Assembly (NCBI RefSeq): GCF_014268615.1
Contig: NZ_JABWQV010000018.1
Location: forward strand, 1 to 49,433
Direction of reading: 5' to 3'
Length of the DNA: 49,433 nucleotides
From: Pseudomonas tehranensis
GTDB lineage: Bacteria > Pseudomonadota > Gammaproteobacteria > Pseudomonadales > Pseudomonadaceae
The stretch's first letter is position 1, and the number at the start of each line of letters is the position of its first letter. The position numbers and the translations under genes were made by a program. Positions 24,214-33,149 of this stretch are shown here, one piece after another. The notes beneath the pieces are model-generated. The model was given only the letters and a program-made list of their open reading frames with translations, was not told the origin of the DNA and did not search any database.

Positions 24214-25071
24214 ATGTCCAATTCGAAACGCCCTGACTACGTCTATCGTGCCATGACCGCTACCGATGTCCCCTCGGCACACGCCTTATCCGTGCAACTG
24301 AAATGGCCCCATCGCCTGGAGGACTGGGCGATGCTGCAGCGCGTGGCCCAAGGTTTTGTCGTTGAGGATCAGGGCCGCCTGATCGGCACTGCATTCACCT
24401 GTGCCCAGGGACGCTACGCCACCATCGGCCTGGTGATCGTCGATAACGAGTATCAGGGCCAGGGGATCGGTCGCAAACTGATGGAGCTGGCCATCGAAGC
24501 GTGCGGCTCGCGTACTGCCATCCTCAATGCGACGCTGGCCGGCGCCCCGCTGTATGCCAGTCAGGGATTCGTGGACTTTGGGCATATCCAGCAACATCAG
24601 GGCCTGGCTTTACCGCCTGCACCGCAGACATTGGCCGCCAACGAACGCTGCCGCCCGCTGACCGACGCCGATCACGCCGAAGTGATCACACTGGCCAATG
24701 CCGGAAGTGGCCTGGACCGTGGGGTCGTGCTCACCGATCTGTTCGATGTCGTTGAGCATGCAGTGGGTATTGAGCGGGACGGCCAGTTGTGCGCTTTCGC
24801 CCTGCTGCGCCCCTTCGGACGTGGCCGTTGCATCGGTCCGGTCATCGCGCAGAACCCTGAACAGGCCCGGCACCTGATCGCTGTGTTGCTGGCACGGGTG
24901 CCGGATGCATTCGTTCGGATCGACATTCCCTCCAACACGGGGCTGGGCCCCTGGCTCGAAGACGCGGGCCTCAAGCAAGTCGACACCGTCGCCCAAATGG
25001 CTCGCGGCACGCCACCGCAAGCGAGCGGCGCGGTGCGGCAGTTTGTGCTGGTGACCCAGGCCGTTGGCTGA
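24214..25071 (+). CDS. GNAT acetyltransferase with an additional C-terminal GNAT-like domain, 285 aa
   Basis: The N-terminal domain (about 10-140) has the acetyl-CoA loop Y-Q-G-Q-G-I-G-R-K-L-M after V-I-V-D-N-E and the expected Y-A-S-Q-G-F strand at its end. Residues about 150-280 form a second domain of the type seen in two-domain GNATs (L-D-R-G-V-V-L-T-D-L-F ... C-I-G-P-V-I-A). It probably acetylates an amine or amino acid of the pathway encoded around it. The next gene (cupin) starts 34 bases later, so the two are likely co-transcribed from the region holding the 14-bp palindrome. Confidence 0.82.
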   Translation: MSNSKRPDYVYRAMTATDVPSAHALSVQLKWPHRLEDWAMLQRVAQGFVVEDQGRLIGTAFTCAQGRYATIGLVIVDNEYQGQGIGRKLMELAIEACGSRTAILNATLAGAPLYASQGFVDFGHIQQHQGLALPPAPQTLAANERCRPLTDADHAEVITLANAGSGLDRGVVLTDLFDVVEHAVGIERDGQLCAFALLRPFGRGRCIGPVIAQNPEQARHLIAVLLARVPDAFVRIDIPSNTGLGPWLEDAGLKQVDTVAQMARGTPPQASGAVRQFVLVTQAVG

Positions 25072-25105
25072 CAAATCCCATCGCTTATTTTGGAGAATCC
25101 TGTTC

Positions 25106-25813
25106 ATGCTCGAACCCACTGCAGTGCTGTTGGCCCATGCCGACGGCAGCCCCGCCTCAACCTCGTTCACCCCAGGCTCATTGGGGGCCAATGATCCATT
25201 CGACAGGCTCATCGCTTATGCCGGGGCGGATGGCATCGCCGCTGGTATCGTCCGGGCCAGCGGTCGGGTCAGCAGCGACCAGTATCCCTTCAGCGAAATG
25301 ATCGTGGTGCATGCCGGAGGCGTTGAACTGCGCAGCCAGGCACAAACGCTGCGCCTCAGCGCCGGTGAAAGCGCGGTGATCGCCCGTGGTACGGCGCTTG
25401 AGATCGACGCGCAAGCTGAGTCTTTATGGACCTTCTGTGCCGATACCCAGCGCGTGAATGCCAGCGAGCCCGGGCTGACAGCACTCCCGGCCCACACGTT
25501 GCTCTCGCCTTCGGCGGCTCCCGATGAAGCCATACTGCTCAGCCCGCCACCGCAATGTCGCTCGCACAGTCTGTTTGTCGAAGAAGCCACCAACCTGCGC
25601 ATCGGCGTTTGGGACTCAACGCCTTACACTCGCCAAGCCAGGCCCCACAAACTGCATGAGTTGATGCACCTGATTGAAGGCAGCGTCACCCTGCAGACAG
25701 CCGACGGCACCGACCTGACGGTCAATACCGGCGACACGGTGTTCGTACCGCAGAATGCGCCGTGCGCCTGGACGAGTCACGTCTACGTACGCAAGATCTA
25801 CGTCGTCAAATAG
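25106..25813 (+). CDS. Bicupin protein (DUF861-type second cupin), 235 aa
   Basis: The start at 25106 follows GGAGAATCC. Two cupin barrels are discernible: one around 55-125 (F-S-E-M-I-V-V-H-A-G-G-V ... L-R-L-S-A-G-E-S) and one around 165-235 with H-E-L-M-H-L-I-E-G-S-V and N-T-G-D-T-V-F-V-P, ending V-R-K-I-Y-V-V-K, the ending typical of cupin_3 proteins. Such proteins accompany amine/ureide and GABA-type catabolism genes, often without known activity. A single-cupin relative lies at 41129 beside the aldehyde dehydrogenase. Confidence 0.8.
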   Translation: MLEPTAVLLAHADGSPASTSFTPGSLGANDPFDRLIAYAGADGIAAGIVRASGRVSSDQYPFSEMIVVHAGGVELRSQAQTLRLSAGESAVIARGTALEIDAQAESLWTFCADTQRVNASEPGLTALPAHTLLSPSAAPDEAILLSPPPQCRSHSLFVEEATNLRIGVWDSTPYTRQARPHKLHELMHLIEGSVTLQTADGTDLTVNTGDTVFVPQNAPCAWTSHVYVRKIYVVK

Positions 25814-25825
25814 CACCACCGCTTT

Positions 25826-25847
25826 CGCGAGCAAGCCCGCTCCCACA
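25826..25847. repeat. Single REP element
   Basis: CGCGAGCAAGCCCGCTCCCACA, in two blocks, matches one arm of the REPIN at 39290-39379. It lies between two convergent genes and is unpaired here. Confidence 0.75.
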
Positions 25848-25862
25848 AGGGATCTGCGGCGG

Positions 25863-27788
25863 TCATTGGATAGCGGTGATCTTGAGACCAGCGAGCAACA
25901 AACGCTGGCCCAGCTCTTCTTTCAGCCCTTCGGGGCTCGCCAACTGCATCCGCTCCAAATGCTCGGGAAACTCCGACGGCGGCGGCGCGTCCAGCGCGGC
26001 CTTGCCCAACTCCAGCATCTCGGTGAGTTTGAACTTGCTCTTGAGCCAGTTCAGCGCACGCAGCAGGTCGCGTTCCACTGCGTCAAAATCGCAACCTAAC
26101 GGATACTCCGGAAACAAATTCGGATGCCGCGCCTGGATGGCCTGCAAGCGTTCCGAGGTGTTGTCGGTGAACCGCGGATCAAGGCGGAAATCCTTCGGCA
26201 ACTTACCGGCATTTTGCGCCTGCTCGATCAGCTCCGACTGGAAACGTGAGTCGCTGATGTTCAGCAGCGCCTCGATCACCGCAGCATCAGTCTTGCCCCG
26301 CAGGTCAGCGATACCGTATTCAGTCACCACGATGTCTCGCAGGTGCCGGGGAATGGTGCAATGGCCGTATTCCCAGACGATGTTCGAACTGATCTCGCCC
26401 CCCGCCTCGCGCCAACTGCGCAGAAGCAGAATGGAACGCCCGCCCTCCAGCGCATGGCCCTGGGCAACGAAGTTGTACTGCCCGCCCACGCCGCTGAGTA
26501 CCCGACCGTCTTCCAGTTGGTCCGCCACCCCGGCGCCCAGCAAGGTCATGGTGAAAACCGTGTTGATGAAGCGTGCGTCGAGTCGCTGCAGGCGCTTGAG
26601 TCGTTCCTGGCCAAACAGCTCGTTGATGTAACTGATGCGGGTCATGTTGAATTCGAGGCGCCGACTCTGGGGCAACTCGCGCAAGCGTTCGTAAAAACTG
26701 CGAGGACCGAGGAAGAATCCGCCATGGATGCAAACGCCGTCGGGTTGCGCCGCCTCGTCGAGGGTGCCGGCGTTGGCCCGTTCCTGGGTCGGCTCGTCGG
26801 GATAGACCCTGCGCCGGATAATTCCGGCCTCCGCCAGCACCAGCAAGCCGTTGACGAACATTTCGCTGCAACCGTACAACCCTGTGGCAAAGGGTTCGAC
26901 CCCGCCCTCACGCTCGATCAACTGCGCCCACTGGCTGAGATTCAGTTCCGCCAGCAACGCCTGGTAAGCGGCATTGTCGGCTTGACGCGCCAGCAGCGCC
27001 GCCGTCAACGCATCGCCCATGGAGCCGATGCCTATCTGCAACGTACCGCCGTCACGCACCAGGGCACTGGCGTGCAAGCCGATCATATGGTCCTGAAAGC
27101 CCACCGGCATGTTCGGCGTGGAAAACAGCGTGTGGCTGTCCTTTTCATCGATCAACAGATCGAACGTGTCGATGCCGACTTCCGCATCACCGGGCATGTA
27201 AGGCAGATCACTGTGAACCTGGCCCACCATGAGGATGGTCTCCCCCGCCGCACGCCGCTTGGCGATCATCGGCAACAGGTCGAGGGTAATGTCCGGGTTG
27301 CAACTCAGGCTCAGGCGGTCAGGATGCTGCGGATCACTGGCCACCAATTGCGCAACCAGGTTCAAGCCGGCGGCATTGATGTCCCGCGCGGCGTGGCTGT
27401 AGTTGCTGCTGACGTAATCCTGCTGGGCCGACGCACTATGCAGCAGGCTGCCCGGTTGCAGGAAGAATTGCTGGACATGGATGTTGGCCGGCAGGCTGTC
27501 GCGGTGCAGATCGGCCAGGTAATCCAGTTCCGGATAATCACCAAAAACCCGCTCGATAAAAGGTTCGAGAAAGCGCTTCTGCAACCCATCGCCCAGATTG
27601 GGTCGGCCCAGGCTCAGGGCCGTGTAGATGGTCAGTTGGCGCTCTGGCAGTTGCGCGATACGCCGGTACAGCGCATTGGCGAACAGATTGGGTTTGCCCA
27701 ACCCCAGGGGCATCCCCAGATGAATGTGCGCTGGCAGGCGCGCGAGTACGTCATCCACCGCCTGTTCGATTGAACACAACTGCACCAT
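25863..27788 (-). CDS. Acetyl-CoA hydrolase/transferase family protein, 641 aa
   Basis: CoA transferase family I (acetyl-CoA hydrolase/CoA-transferase, as in the Cat1/AarC group). Seen: an N-terminal CoA-transferase domain (H-L-G-M-P-L-G-L-G-K-P-N), I-G-I-G-S-M-G-D-A in the middle, the conserved G-G-Q-Y-N-F-V-A-Q-G-H-A-L region, and V-T-E-Y-G-I-A-D-L-R-G-K-T near the end with I-A-D typical of the family. At 641 aa it is longer than the about 500-aa members, with about 80 extra C-terminal residues. The start at 27788 follows GGAGGG. It is convergent with the cupin gene and probably monocistronic. The preferred acyl group cannot be read. Confidence 0.85.
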   Translation of the reverse strand: MVQLCSIEQAVDDVLARLPAHIHLGMPLGLGKPNLFANALYRRIAQLPERQLTIYTALSLGRPNLGDGLQKRFLEPFIERVFGDYPELDYLADLHRDSLPANIHVQQFFLQPGSLLHSASAQQDYVSSNYSHAARDINAAGLNLVAQLVASDPQHPDRLSLSCNPDITLDLLPMIAKRRAAGETILMVGQVHSDLPYMPGDAEVGIDTFDLLIDEKDSHTLFSTPNMPVGFQDHMIGLHASALVRDGGTLQIGIGSMGDALTAALLARQADNAAYQALLAELNLSQWAQLIEREGGVEPFATGLYGCSEMFVNGLLVLAEAGIIRRRVYPDEPTQERANAGTLDEAAQPDGVCIHGGFFLGPRSFYERLRELPQSRRLEFNMTRISYINELFGQERLKRLQRLDARFINTVFTMTLLGAGVADQLEDGRVLSGVGGQYNFVAQGHALEGGRSILLLRSWREAGGEISSNIVWEYGHCTIPRHLRDIVVTEYGIADLRGKTDAAVIEALLNISDSRFQSELIEQAQNAGKLPKDFRLDPRFTDNTSERLQAIQARHPNLFPEYPLGCDFDAVERDLLRALNWLKSKFKLTEMLELGKAALDAPPPSEFPEHLERMQLASPEGLKEELGQRLLLAGLKITAIQ

Positions 27789-27878
27789 CCGACCCTCCGG
27801 GACATTCCATGAATGTGGGTTGGACCGAGCTTGCCGGGTCTTGGTTGCGATGAACAGCTTTGTAAAACCACCGGGCAC

Positions 27879-27906
27879 AAAAAAACCGCTCGCAAGCGGC
27901 TTTTTT
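27879..27906 (-). terminator. Terminator of the cytochrome c gene, active in both directions
   Basis: AAAAAACCGCTCGC and GCGGCTTTTTT form a GC stem (CCGCT/AGCGG, loop CGCA) with A and T tracts on each side, 18 bases after the cytochrome stop codon. Confidence 0.85.
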
Positions 27907-27923
27907 GTTGAAGATGCTGGTGT

Positions 27924-28346
27924 TTACAGACCCGACATCTCTTTGATGGCACCTTTGAGCTCATCATCCGAACAATCGGCGCACGTGCCTTTAGGGGGCA
28001 TGGCATTGATACCGGAAATCGCTTTGGCGAGCAGCCCATCAAGGCCACCTTCTTTCTTGGCTCGTTCACCCCAAGCTGCCGCGTCGCCGATCTTCGGAGC
28101 ATTCAGCAGGCCGGTACCGTGGCAAGCATTACAGTGTTTTGCAATAACGTCTTTCGGCGTCTTGGCACCGCCGCCGCCAGCCGAAGCCACGACTTCCATG
28201 CCTTTGCATTCCTGCCCCTGAACGCAGACCTGGCCGACCGGTTCCAGGCGCTTGGCGATTTCGTCGTTGGTCGCCGCTTGGGCGCTGACCGCCCATAGGG
28301 CCAATACGGTTGCTGGTGCAGCCAGCATTTTCATAATTAGGTTCAC
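27924..28346 (-). CDS. cycB: Cytochrome c5
   Basis: Periplasmic class I c-type cytochrome of about 140 aa. A Sec signal peptide (ending A-Q-A-A) is followed by the haem site C-N-A-C-H; the axial Met lies in A-M-P-P-K-G. C-A-D-C near the end is the extra disulphide pair typical of c5. The GTG at 28346 is preferred because GAGG sits 8 bases before it, whereas the ATG at 28334 is 20 bases away. It carries electrons between the bc1 complex and oxidases or other acceptors. Confidence 0.88.
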   Translation of the reverse strand: MNLIMKMLAAPATVLALWAVSAQAATNDEIAKRLEPVGQVCVQGQECKGMEVVASAGGGGAKTPKDVIAKHCNACHGTGLLNAPKIGDAAAWGERAKKEGGLDGLLAKAISGINAMPPKGTCADCSDDELKGAIKEMSGL

Positions 28347-28517
28347 GCGTACACCCTCAATGGTGGCTAGTCACGCCTGCGGCCACGGTTTGCAGGCGGG
28401 CGCAAGTATAGCGGGAAGGCCGTCACACTGAAACAACCCCAAAGTCGCAAGGGTCTTGTTTGTCATGACAGCTCATCCTTCGGGCGCCTTTGCCGTGCAG
28501 GCACGGCGCCTCTTTTC

Positions 28518-29066
28518 CTAGAAGTTGGCCGGTGTGGCTGCGCTGATCAGTCGCGCCGGCGCATCGAACGGATTACGAAAGCGGTGTGGCTTGGTGCTCT
28601 CGAAATAGTAGCTATCGCCCGCTTCGAGTACGAATGTTTCGGCGCCGACTACCAACTCCAGCCGCCCTTCCACCAGAATCCCGGTCTCTTCGCCCTCATG
28701 GGTAAGCATCTCGTCACCGGTATCGGCGCCAGGCGGGTAGATCTCGTTCAGAAAGGCAATCGCCCGGCTGGGGTGTGCCCTGCCCACCAGTTTCATGGTG
28801 ACGGCACCGTCGGAAATGTCGATCAGTTCATTGGCTTTGTAGACGATCTGGGTCGGTTTCTCCTGAAGGATTTCTTCGGAGAAAAACTCGACCATGGACA
28901 TGGGAATCCCGCCAAGGACCTTACGCAGCGAGCTGATCGAGGGGCTGACGCTGTTTTTCTCGATCATCGAAATAGTGCTGTTGGTGACGCCCGCGCGCTT
29001 GGCGAGTTCACGCTGGGAAAGGCCTTTGAGTTTACGAATGGATTGCAGTCGTTCACCGACGTCCAA
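28518..29066 (-). CDS. XRE-cupin repressor of polyamine catabolism (PuuR/PauR type), 182 aa
   Basis: An N-terminal helix-turn-helix (L-S-Q-R-E-L-A-K-R-A-G-V-T-N-S-T-I-S-M-I-E, residues about 15-38) joined to a C-terminal cupin (H-E-G-E-E-T-G-I-L-V-E-G ... L-E-A-G-D-S-Y-Y-F) is the architecture of PuuR/PauR, which sense putrescine or cadaverine. Its place beside dadX-dadA matches P. aeruginosa pauR as I remember the map. Likely targets are the PuuB-like oxidase and the KauB-like dehydrogenase within this window. Confidence 0.87.
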   Translation of the reverse strand: MDVGERLQSIRKLKGLSQRELAKRAGVTNSTISMIEKNSVSPSISSLRKVLGGIPMSMVEFFSEEILQEKPTQIVYKANELIDISDGAVTMKLVGRAHPSRAIAFLNEIYPPGADTGDEMLTHEGEETGILVEGRLELVVGAETFVLEAGDSYYFESTKPHRFRNPFDAPARLISAATPANF

Positions 29067-29194
29067 TGCTGGAGCCTCCAGGGAATCAGGTTGTGTGGAA
29101 AGTGAGCGTTATCATGGCGACAGCGTTCAGTATTTACAACACTTTGACCTCAATCCCGTGCGGTGAAGCGACTTTCGGTAGGTTGCGCTTTGCG

Positions 29195-30268
29195 TCAGCC
29201 CCCGCAATAGAGCCGTGGCACCCGGCGCAGGTTGCAGAAAATCTGATAAGGAATCGTGCCGGCCGCCTTCGCGACATCGCTGGCCAGGATAGTCTTGCCC
29301 CACAGTTCCACGGTCGAACCGAGCCCGGCCTGGGGGATATCAGTCAAATCCACGCACAGCATGTCCATCGACACCCGCCCGACCAATTGGCTTGGCTGTC
29401 CATCCACCAGCACCGGCGTACCGTTCGGCGCCTGGCGCGGGTAACCGTCGGCGTACCCCATGGCAACCACGCCGACCCGCGTCGGTTGCGCGGTGACAAA
29501 ACGGGCGCCATACCCCACCGGCTCACCGGCGGGCAATTCACGCACGCTGATGATCTTGGACTCCAGTGTCATGACTGGCTGCAGCCGCGCGGCAACGGCG
29601 TTGGCCTCCTCGAAGGGTGTCGCGCCGTACAGCATGATGCCTGGCCGCACCCAGTCGCTGGGCATTTGCGGCCAGCCCAGCACGGCTGGGGAGTTGCGCA
29701 AACTGATCTGCGCCGCCAGCCCCTGGCGGGCTGCCTCAAACACAGCCAGTTGCTCGGTGCTGCTGGGATCGTGCAGCTCATCGGCACGGGCGAAATGGCT
29801 CATCAACACAATCTTCGCCACCTTGCCGCTGGCCAGCAGTCGACGATAGGCCGCCTGATAATCCGCCGGATGCAGCCCCACCCGATGCATCCCCGAGTCG
29901 AGCTTGAGCCAGACCGTAATCGGCTTGTTCAGGGTCGCGTTTTCAATCGCTTCGAGCTGCCACAACGAATGCACCACACACCAGAAATCGTGTTCGACGA
30001 TCAGCGACAGTTCATCGGCCTCGAAGAAGCCTTCCAGCAGCAAGACCGGACCACGAATCCCGCCGGCCCGCAGTTCCAACGCTTCTTCGATGCAAGCCAC
30101 GGCAAACCCATCGGCCGTGTCCTGTAAAGCCTCGGCGCAGCGCACTGCGCCGTGCCCATAGGCATCGGCCTTGATCACCGCAAGGGCTTTGGCTCCCGTC
30201 ACTTCGCGGGCCAATTGGTAGTTGTGACGTAAGGCTTGAAGATCGATCAGGGCACGGGCAGGACGCAT
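29195..30268 (-). CDS. dadX: Catabolic alanine racemase
   Basis: PLP-dependent racemase. The PLP Lys is in [11 protein letters not shown] and the second catalytic Tyr in G-Y-G-A-R-F. At 357 aa it is of normal length. It is the last gene of the minus-strand dadA-ridA-dadX set and supplies D-alanine for DadA. The order and the divergent Lrp gene upstream identify it as the catabolic rather than the cell-wall (alr) copy. Confidence 0.9.
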   Translation of the reverse strand: MRPARALIDLQALRHNYQLAREVTGAKALAVIKADAYGHGAVRCAEALQDTADGFAVACIEEALELRAGGIRGPVLLLEGFFEADELSLIVEHDFWCVVHSLWQLEAIENATLNKPITVWLKLDSGMHRVGLHPADYQAAYRRLLASGKVAKIVLMSHFARADELHDPSSTEQLAVFEAARQGLAAQISLRNSPAVLGWPQMPSDWVRPGIMLYGATPFEEANAVAARLQPVMTLESKIISVRELPAGEPVGYGARFVTAQPTRVGVVAMGYADGYPRQAPNGTPVLVDGQPSQLVGRVSMDMLCVDLTDIPQAGLGSTVELWGKTILASDVAKAAGTIPYQIFCNLRRVPRLYCGG

Positions 30269-30362
30269 GGCGGCAGGCTTCTAGGCGGACTCGGTAAAAA
30301 AAACGGCGCTGGCTGACGGCACGAACCACCAACAGCACCGCAAGAGGGATCGTTTTCCGGGT

Positions 30363-30716
30363 TTAGGGCAGCGCGGCCACGACGGACAGCTCCACCAGGA
30401 TTTCCGGTTCGCACAGCTTGGCCTGCACAGTAGCCCGGGCTGGCGCGACGCCGTTGGGCAGCCATTTGTCCCAGATCGCGTTCATGCCTTCGAAATGGGC
30501 GTCGATGTCTTTCAAGTAAATCGTCACCGACAGCAGGTGGTTTTTGTCGGTCCCGGCCAGGTCCAGCAAACGTTCGATATTGGCCAGGGTTTCCCGGGTC
30601 TGCTGCTCGATACCGGCACTCATGTCGTCGCCAACCTGCCCGGCAAGGTAAACGGTGCCGTTGTGCAGGACGACCTGACTCATGCGGTCATTGGTGAGCT
30701 GGCGCTGGATTGACAT
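30363..30716 (-). CDS. ridA: RidA-family enamine/imine deaminase, 117 aa
   Basis: Trimeric RidA/YjgF/UK114 proteins hydrolyse reactive 2-imino acids, such as those released by DadA and PLP enzymes. Seen: Y-L-A-G-Q-V-G, the segment V-T-I-Y-L-K-D, and the conserved Arg in A-P-A-R-A-T-V-Q. The start at 30716 has GGAG upstream and lies inside the 3' end of dadA, overlapping it by 29 bases, so translation is probably coupled. Its place between dadA and dadX fits a detoxifying role. Confidence 0.88.
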   Translation of the reverse strand: MSIQRQLTNDRMSQVVLHNGTVYLAGQVGDDMSAGIEQQTRETLANIERLLDLAGTDKNHLLSVTIYLKDIDAHFEGMNAIWDKWLPNGVAPARATVQAKLCEPEILVELSVVAALP

Positions 30717-31992
30717 GTTTTGCAGACTCCTGGTGTTTACTGCCATAACGGGAAATATCGAGGCCTTCGGCGCTGATCTGTGGTTTTTTCTTCGCCATCA
30801 GGTCCGCCAGCAAGCGCCCGGAACCACAGGCCATGGTCCAACCAAGGGTGCCGTGGCCGGTGTTCAGGAACAGGTTCTTGAACGGGGTGGCGCCCACGAT
30901 CGGCGTGCCATCCGGGGTGGTCGGACGCAGGCCGGTCCAGAAACTGGCCTGGGCCAGATCGCCGCCCTGAGGATAAAGGTCGTTGACGATCATCTCCAGG
31001 GTTTCACGCCGACGCGGGTTGAGAGACAGGTCAAAACCGGCGATTTCCGCCATGCCGCCCACGCGGATGCGGTTATCGAACCGGGTAATCGCGACCTTGT
31101 AGGTTTCGTCGAGAATGGTCGAGGTGGGGGCCATCGCCGGGTTGGTGATCGGCACGGTCAGGGAATAACCCTTGAGCGGATAAACCGGCGCACGAATGCC
31201 CAGCGGCTTGAGCAATTGCGGCGAATAACTGCCCAGGGCCAGGACGTAGCGGTCGGCGGTTTCCAGCTTGCCGTCGATCCAGACGCCGTTGATGCGATCA
31301 CCGGCGTAGTCCAGGCGCTGGATATCCTGGCCAAAGCGGAACTGTACCCCGAGCTTCACGGCCATTTCCGCCAGACGCGTAGTAAACATCTGACAGTCGC
31401 CAGTCTGGTCATTGGGCAGACGCAAGGCTCCGGCCAGGATGTCAGTGACATTGGCCAACGCCGGCTCGACGCGGGCAATACCTTCACGGTCCAGCACTTC
31501 GAAGGGCACACCGGACTCTTTCAGCACGGCAATGTCTTTGGCCGCACCATCAACCTGAGCCTGGGTACGGAACAATTGAGTGGTCCCCAGACTGCGGCCT
31601 TCGTAGGCAATCCCGGTTTCGGCGCGCAGTTCGTCGAGGCAGTCGCGGCTGTACTCGGACAGACGCACCATGCGCTCCTTGTTGACGGCATAACGATTGG
31701 CGGTGCAGTTGCGCAGCATCTGCGCCATCCACAAGTACTGGTCGATGTCGGCGGTGGCTTTGATCGCCAGCGGTGCATGGCGCTGCAGGAGCCACTTGAT
31801 GGCCTTGAGTGGCACACCTGGCGCGGCCCACGGCGAGGCATAACCCGGCGACACCTGGCCGGCATTGGCAAAACTGGTTTCCATGGCTGGCGCCGGCTGA
31901 CGATCAACCACCACGACTTCAAACCCGGCACGGGCCAGGTAGTAAGCACTGACGGTACCGATGACGCCGCTACCTAAAACCAGAACGCGCAT
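30688..31992 (-). CDS. dadA: D-amino acid dehydrogenase small subunit
   Basis: FAD enzyme oxidising D-alanine and other D-amino acids to 2-oxo acids, feeding electrons to the membrane. The N-terminal dinucleotide motif V-L-G-S-G-V-I-G-T follows M-R-V-L, as in all DadA proteins, and the C-terminal [14 protein letters not shown] and [12 protein letters not shown] are family hallmarks. At 434 aa it is standard. First gene of dadA-ridA-dadX, divergent from lrp, its likely L-alanine-responsive activator. Confidence 0.93.
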   Translation of the reverse strand: MRVLVLGSGVIGTVSAYYLARAGFEVVVVDRQPAPAMETSFANAGQVSPGYASPWAAPGVPLKAIKWLLQRHAPLAIKATADIDQYLWMAQMLRNCTANRYAVNKERMVRLSEYSRDCLDELRAETGIAYEGRSLGTTQLFRTQAQVDGAAKDIAVLKESGVPFEVLDREGIARVEPALANVTDILAGALRLPNDQTGDCQMFTTRLAEMAVKLGVQFRFGQDIQRLDYAGDRINGVWIDGKLETADRYVLALGSYSPQLLKPLGIRAPVYPLKGYSLTVPITNPAMAPTSTILDETYKVAITRFDNRIRVGGMAEIAGFDLSLNPRRRETLEMIVNDLYPQGGDLAQASFWTGLRPTTPDGTPIVGATPFKNLFLNTGHGTLGWTMACGSGRLLADLMAKKKPQISAEGLDISRYGSKHQESAKHVNPAPAHQ

Positions 31993-32103
31993 GTTGAAGC
32001 CCTCATCGCGGATAACCGCTGACGTTTTGTTGTACAGACCGTAATGTGCGCAGTTTAGAAAAGATCAGCCAGTGCTTTTCACTATATAAATGCCTATATT
32101 TGG

Positions 32104-32115
32104 CGAGAATTCTCG
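32104..32115 (+). promoter_or_regulatory. 12-bp palindrome in the dadA/lrp divergent promoter
   Basis: CGAGAATTCTCG is perfectly self-complementary, lies 33 bases before the lrp start, and sits in the gap shared with dadA. The AT-centred form fits Lrp-type sites loosely. Lrp binding is inferred from position. Confidence 0.5.
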
Positions 32116-32147
32116 GCAAAAACCCTTTTCATGGAGGAGCATCACCT

Positions 32148-32636
32148 GTGCGGACCAACACTCAGACCAAACGTGAGCTGGACAAGATCGACCGCAACAT
32201 CCTGCGCATCCTCCAGGCGGATGGACGGATTTCCTTTACAGAGCTTGGGGAAAAGGTCGGCCTCTCCACCACGCCTTGCACCGAGCGGGTTCGTCGCCTG
32301 GAGCGCGAGGGAATCATCATGGGCTACAACGCCCGGCTCAATCCGCAGCATTTGAAGGGAAGTCTGCTGGTATTTGTCGAAATCAGCCTCGACTACAAAT
32401 CCGGCGACACCTTTGAAGAATTCCGGCGCGCAGTGCTGAAATTGCCTCACGTGCTCGAATGCCATCTGGTGTCAGGCGACTTTGACTATCTGGTGAAGGC
32501 GCGGATTTCCGAGATGGCTTCGTACCGCAAGCTGTTGGGCGACATCCTGCTCAAGCTGCCCCACGTGCGCGAATCCAAGAGCTACATCGTGATGGAAGAA
32601 GTGAAGGAGAGCTTGAACCTGCCGATTCCGGATTGA
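32148..32636 (+). CDS. lrp: Lrp, L-alanine-responsive regulator of dadAX
   Basis: The GTG at 32148 (V-R-T-N-T-Q-T-K-R-E-L-D) follows GGAGGAG by about 10 bases; the longer open frame has no such site. Helix-turn-helix at about 25-65 (R-I-L-Q-A-D-G-R-I ... T-T-P-C-T-E-R-V-R-R-L-E) and RAM domain with C-H-L-V-S-G-D-F-D-Y-L-V-K. At 162 aa it matches Lrp. Divergent from dadA, as in P. aeruginosa, where Lrp activates dadAX. Confidence 0.92.
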   Translation: MRTNTQTKRELDKIDRNILRILQADGRISFTELGEKVGLSTTPCTERVRRLEREGIIMGYNARLNPQHLKGSLLVFVEISLDYKSGDTFEEFRRAVLKLPHVLECHLVSGDFDYLVKARISEMASYRKLLGDILLKLPHVRESKSYIVMEEVKESLNLPIPD

Positions 32637-32649
32637 AGGGCGTTCTAGG

Positions 32650-33003
32650 CTACACCAACACCTGCCGGGTGCTGGCGATGTATTCGTGAATCTGCTTCTC
32701 GACCCGGGGATGGATCAACTCCACTGGCCGTCGCCCGTTTGGGCACGGCAGGGTGGCGGTGGTGCCGAACAACCGGCAGATCAGCGGCCGCTCGTCATAG
32801 ACAGTGCAGCCATTGGGTCCCAAGTGCACGCAGTCGAGCGCTTCCATGGCCGCGTCCTGTTCGGCCCGGGTCTTGCGCGGCAAGCGGGCCATTTCCTCCG
32901 GCGAGGTGGTCACTGGCCCGCAGCAGTCATGGCAGCCCGGTACGCACTCGAACGAGGGAATCTGTTGGCGCAACGTGCGGATTTTTTGACTGTTGCAGCT
33001 CAT
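32650..33003 (-). CDS. YkgJ-family Cys-cluster protein, 117 aa
   Basis: Eight Cys are visible in the arrangement C-V-P-G-C-H-D-C-C, a later C-V-H-L-G-P-N-G-C, then R-P-L-I-C-R-L-F-G and a further C-P-N-G, the pattern of the CxxCxxCC (YkgJ) zinc- or iron-binding family. Its biochemical role is unclear in all bacteria. It is convergent with lrp (13 bases apart) and divergent from the PuuB-like gene. Confidence 0.88.
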   Translation of the reverse strand: MSCNSQKIRTLRQQIPSFECVPGCHDCCGPVTTSPEEMARLPRKTRAEQDAAMEALDCVHLGPNGCTVYDERPLICRLFGTTATLPCPNGRRPVELIHPRVEKQIHEYIASTRQVLV

Positions 33004-33149
33004 CGAAGCGGCTACCGAGACGGGACAAGGCAGGATTCTGCACGAAAAGGCTTATCCCAGACAGCGCCAACCGACCGATGTTGCCCATGGACGAATCCCC
33101 GGCTTATGCTCCGTAAAATTTCTCAAACACAATAATCAGGATTACGCAC

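Noticed and set aside
26343..27773. 476-aa plus-strand frame opposite the acetyl-CoA hydrolase-family gene
   Set aside because: Antisense shadow; no ribosome binding site and no recognisable domain.
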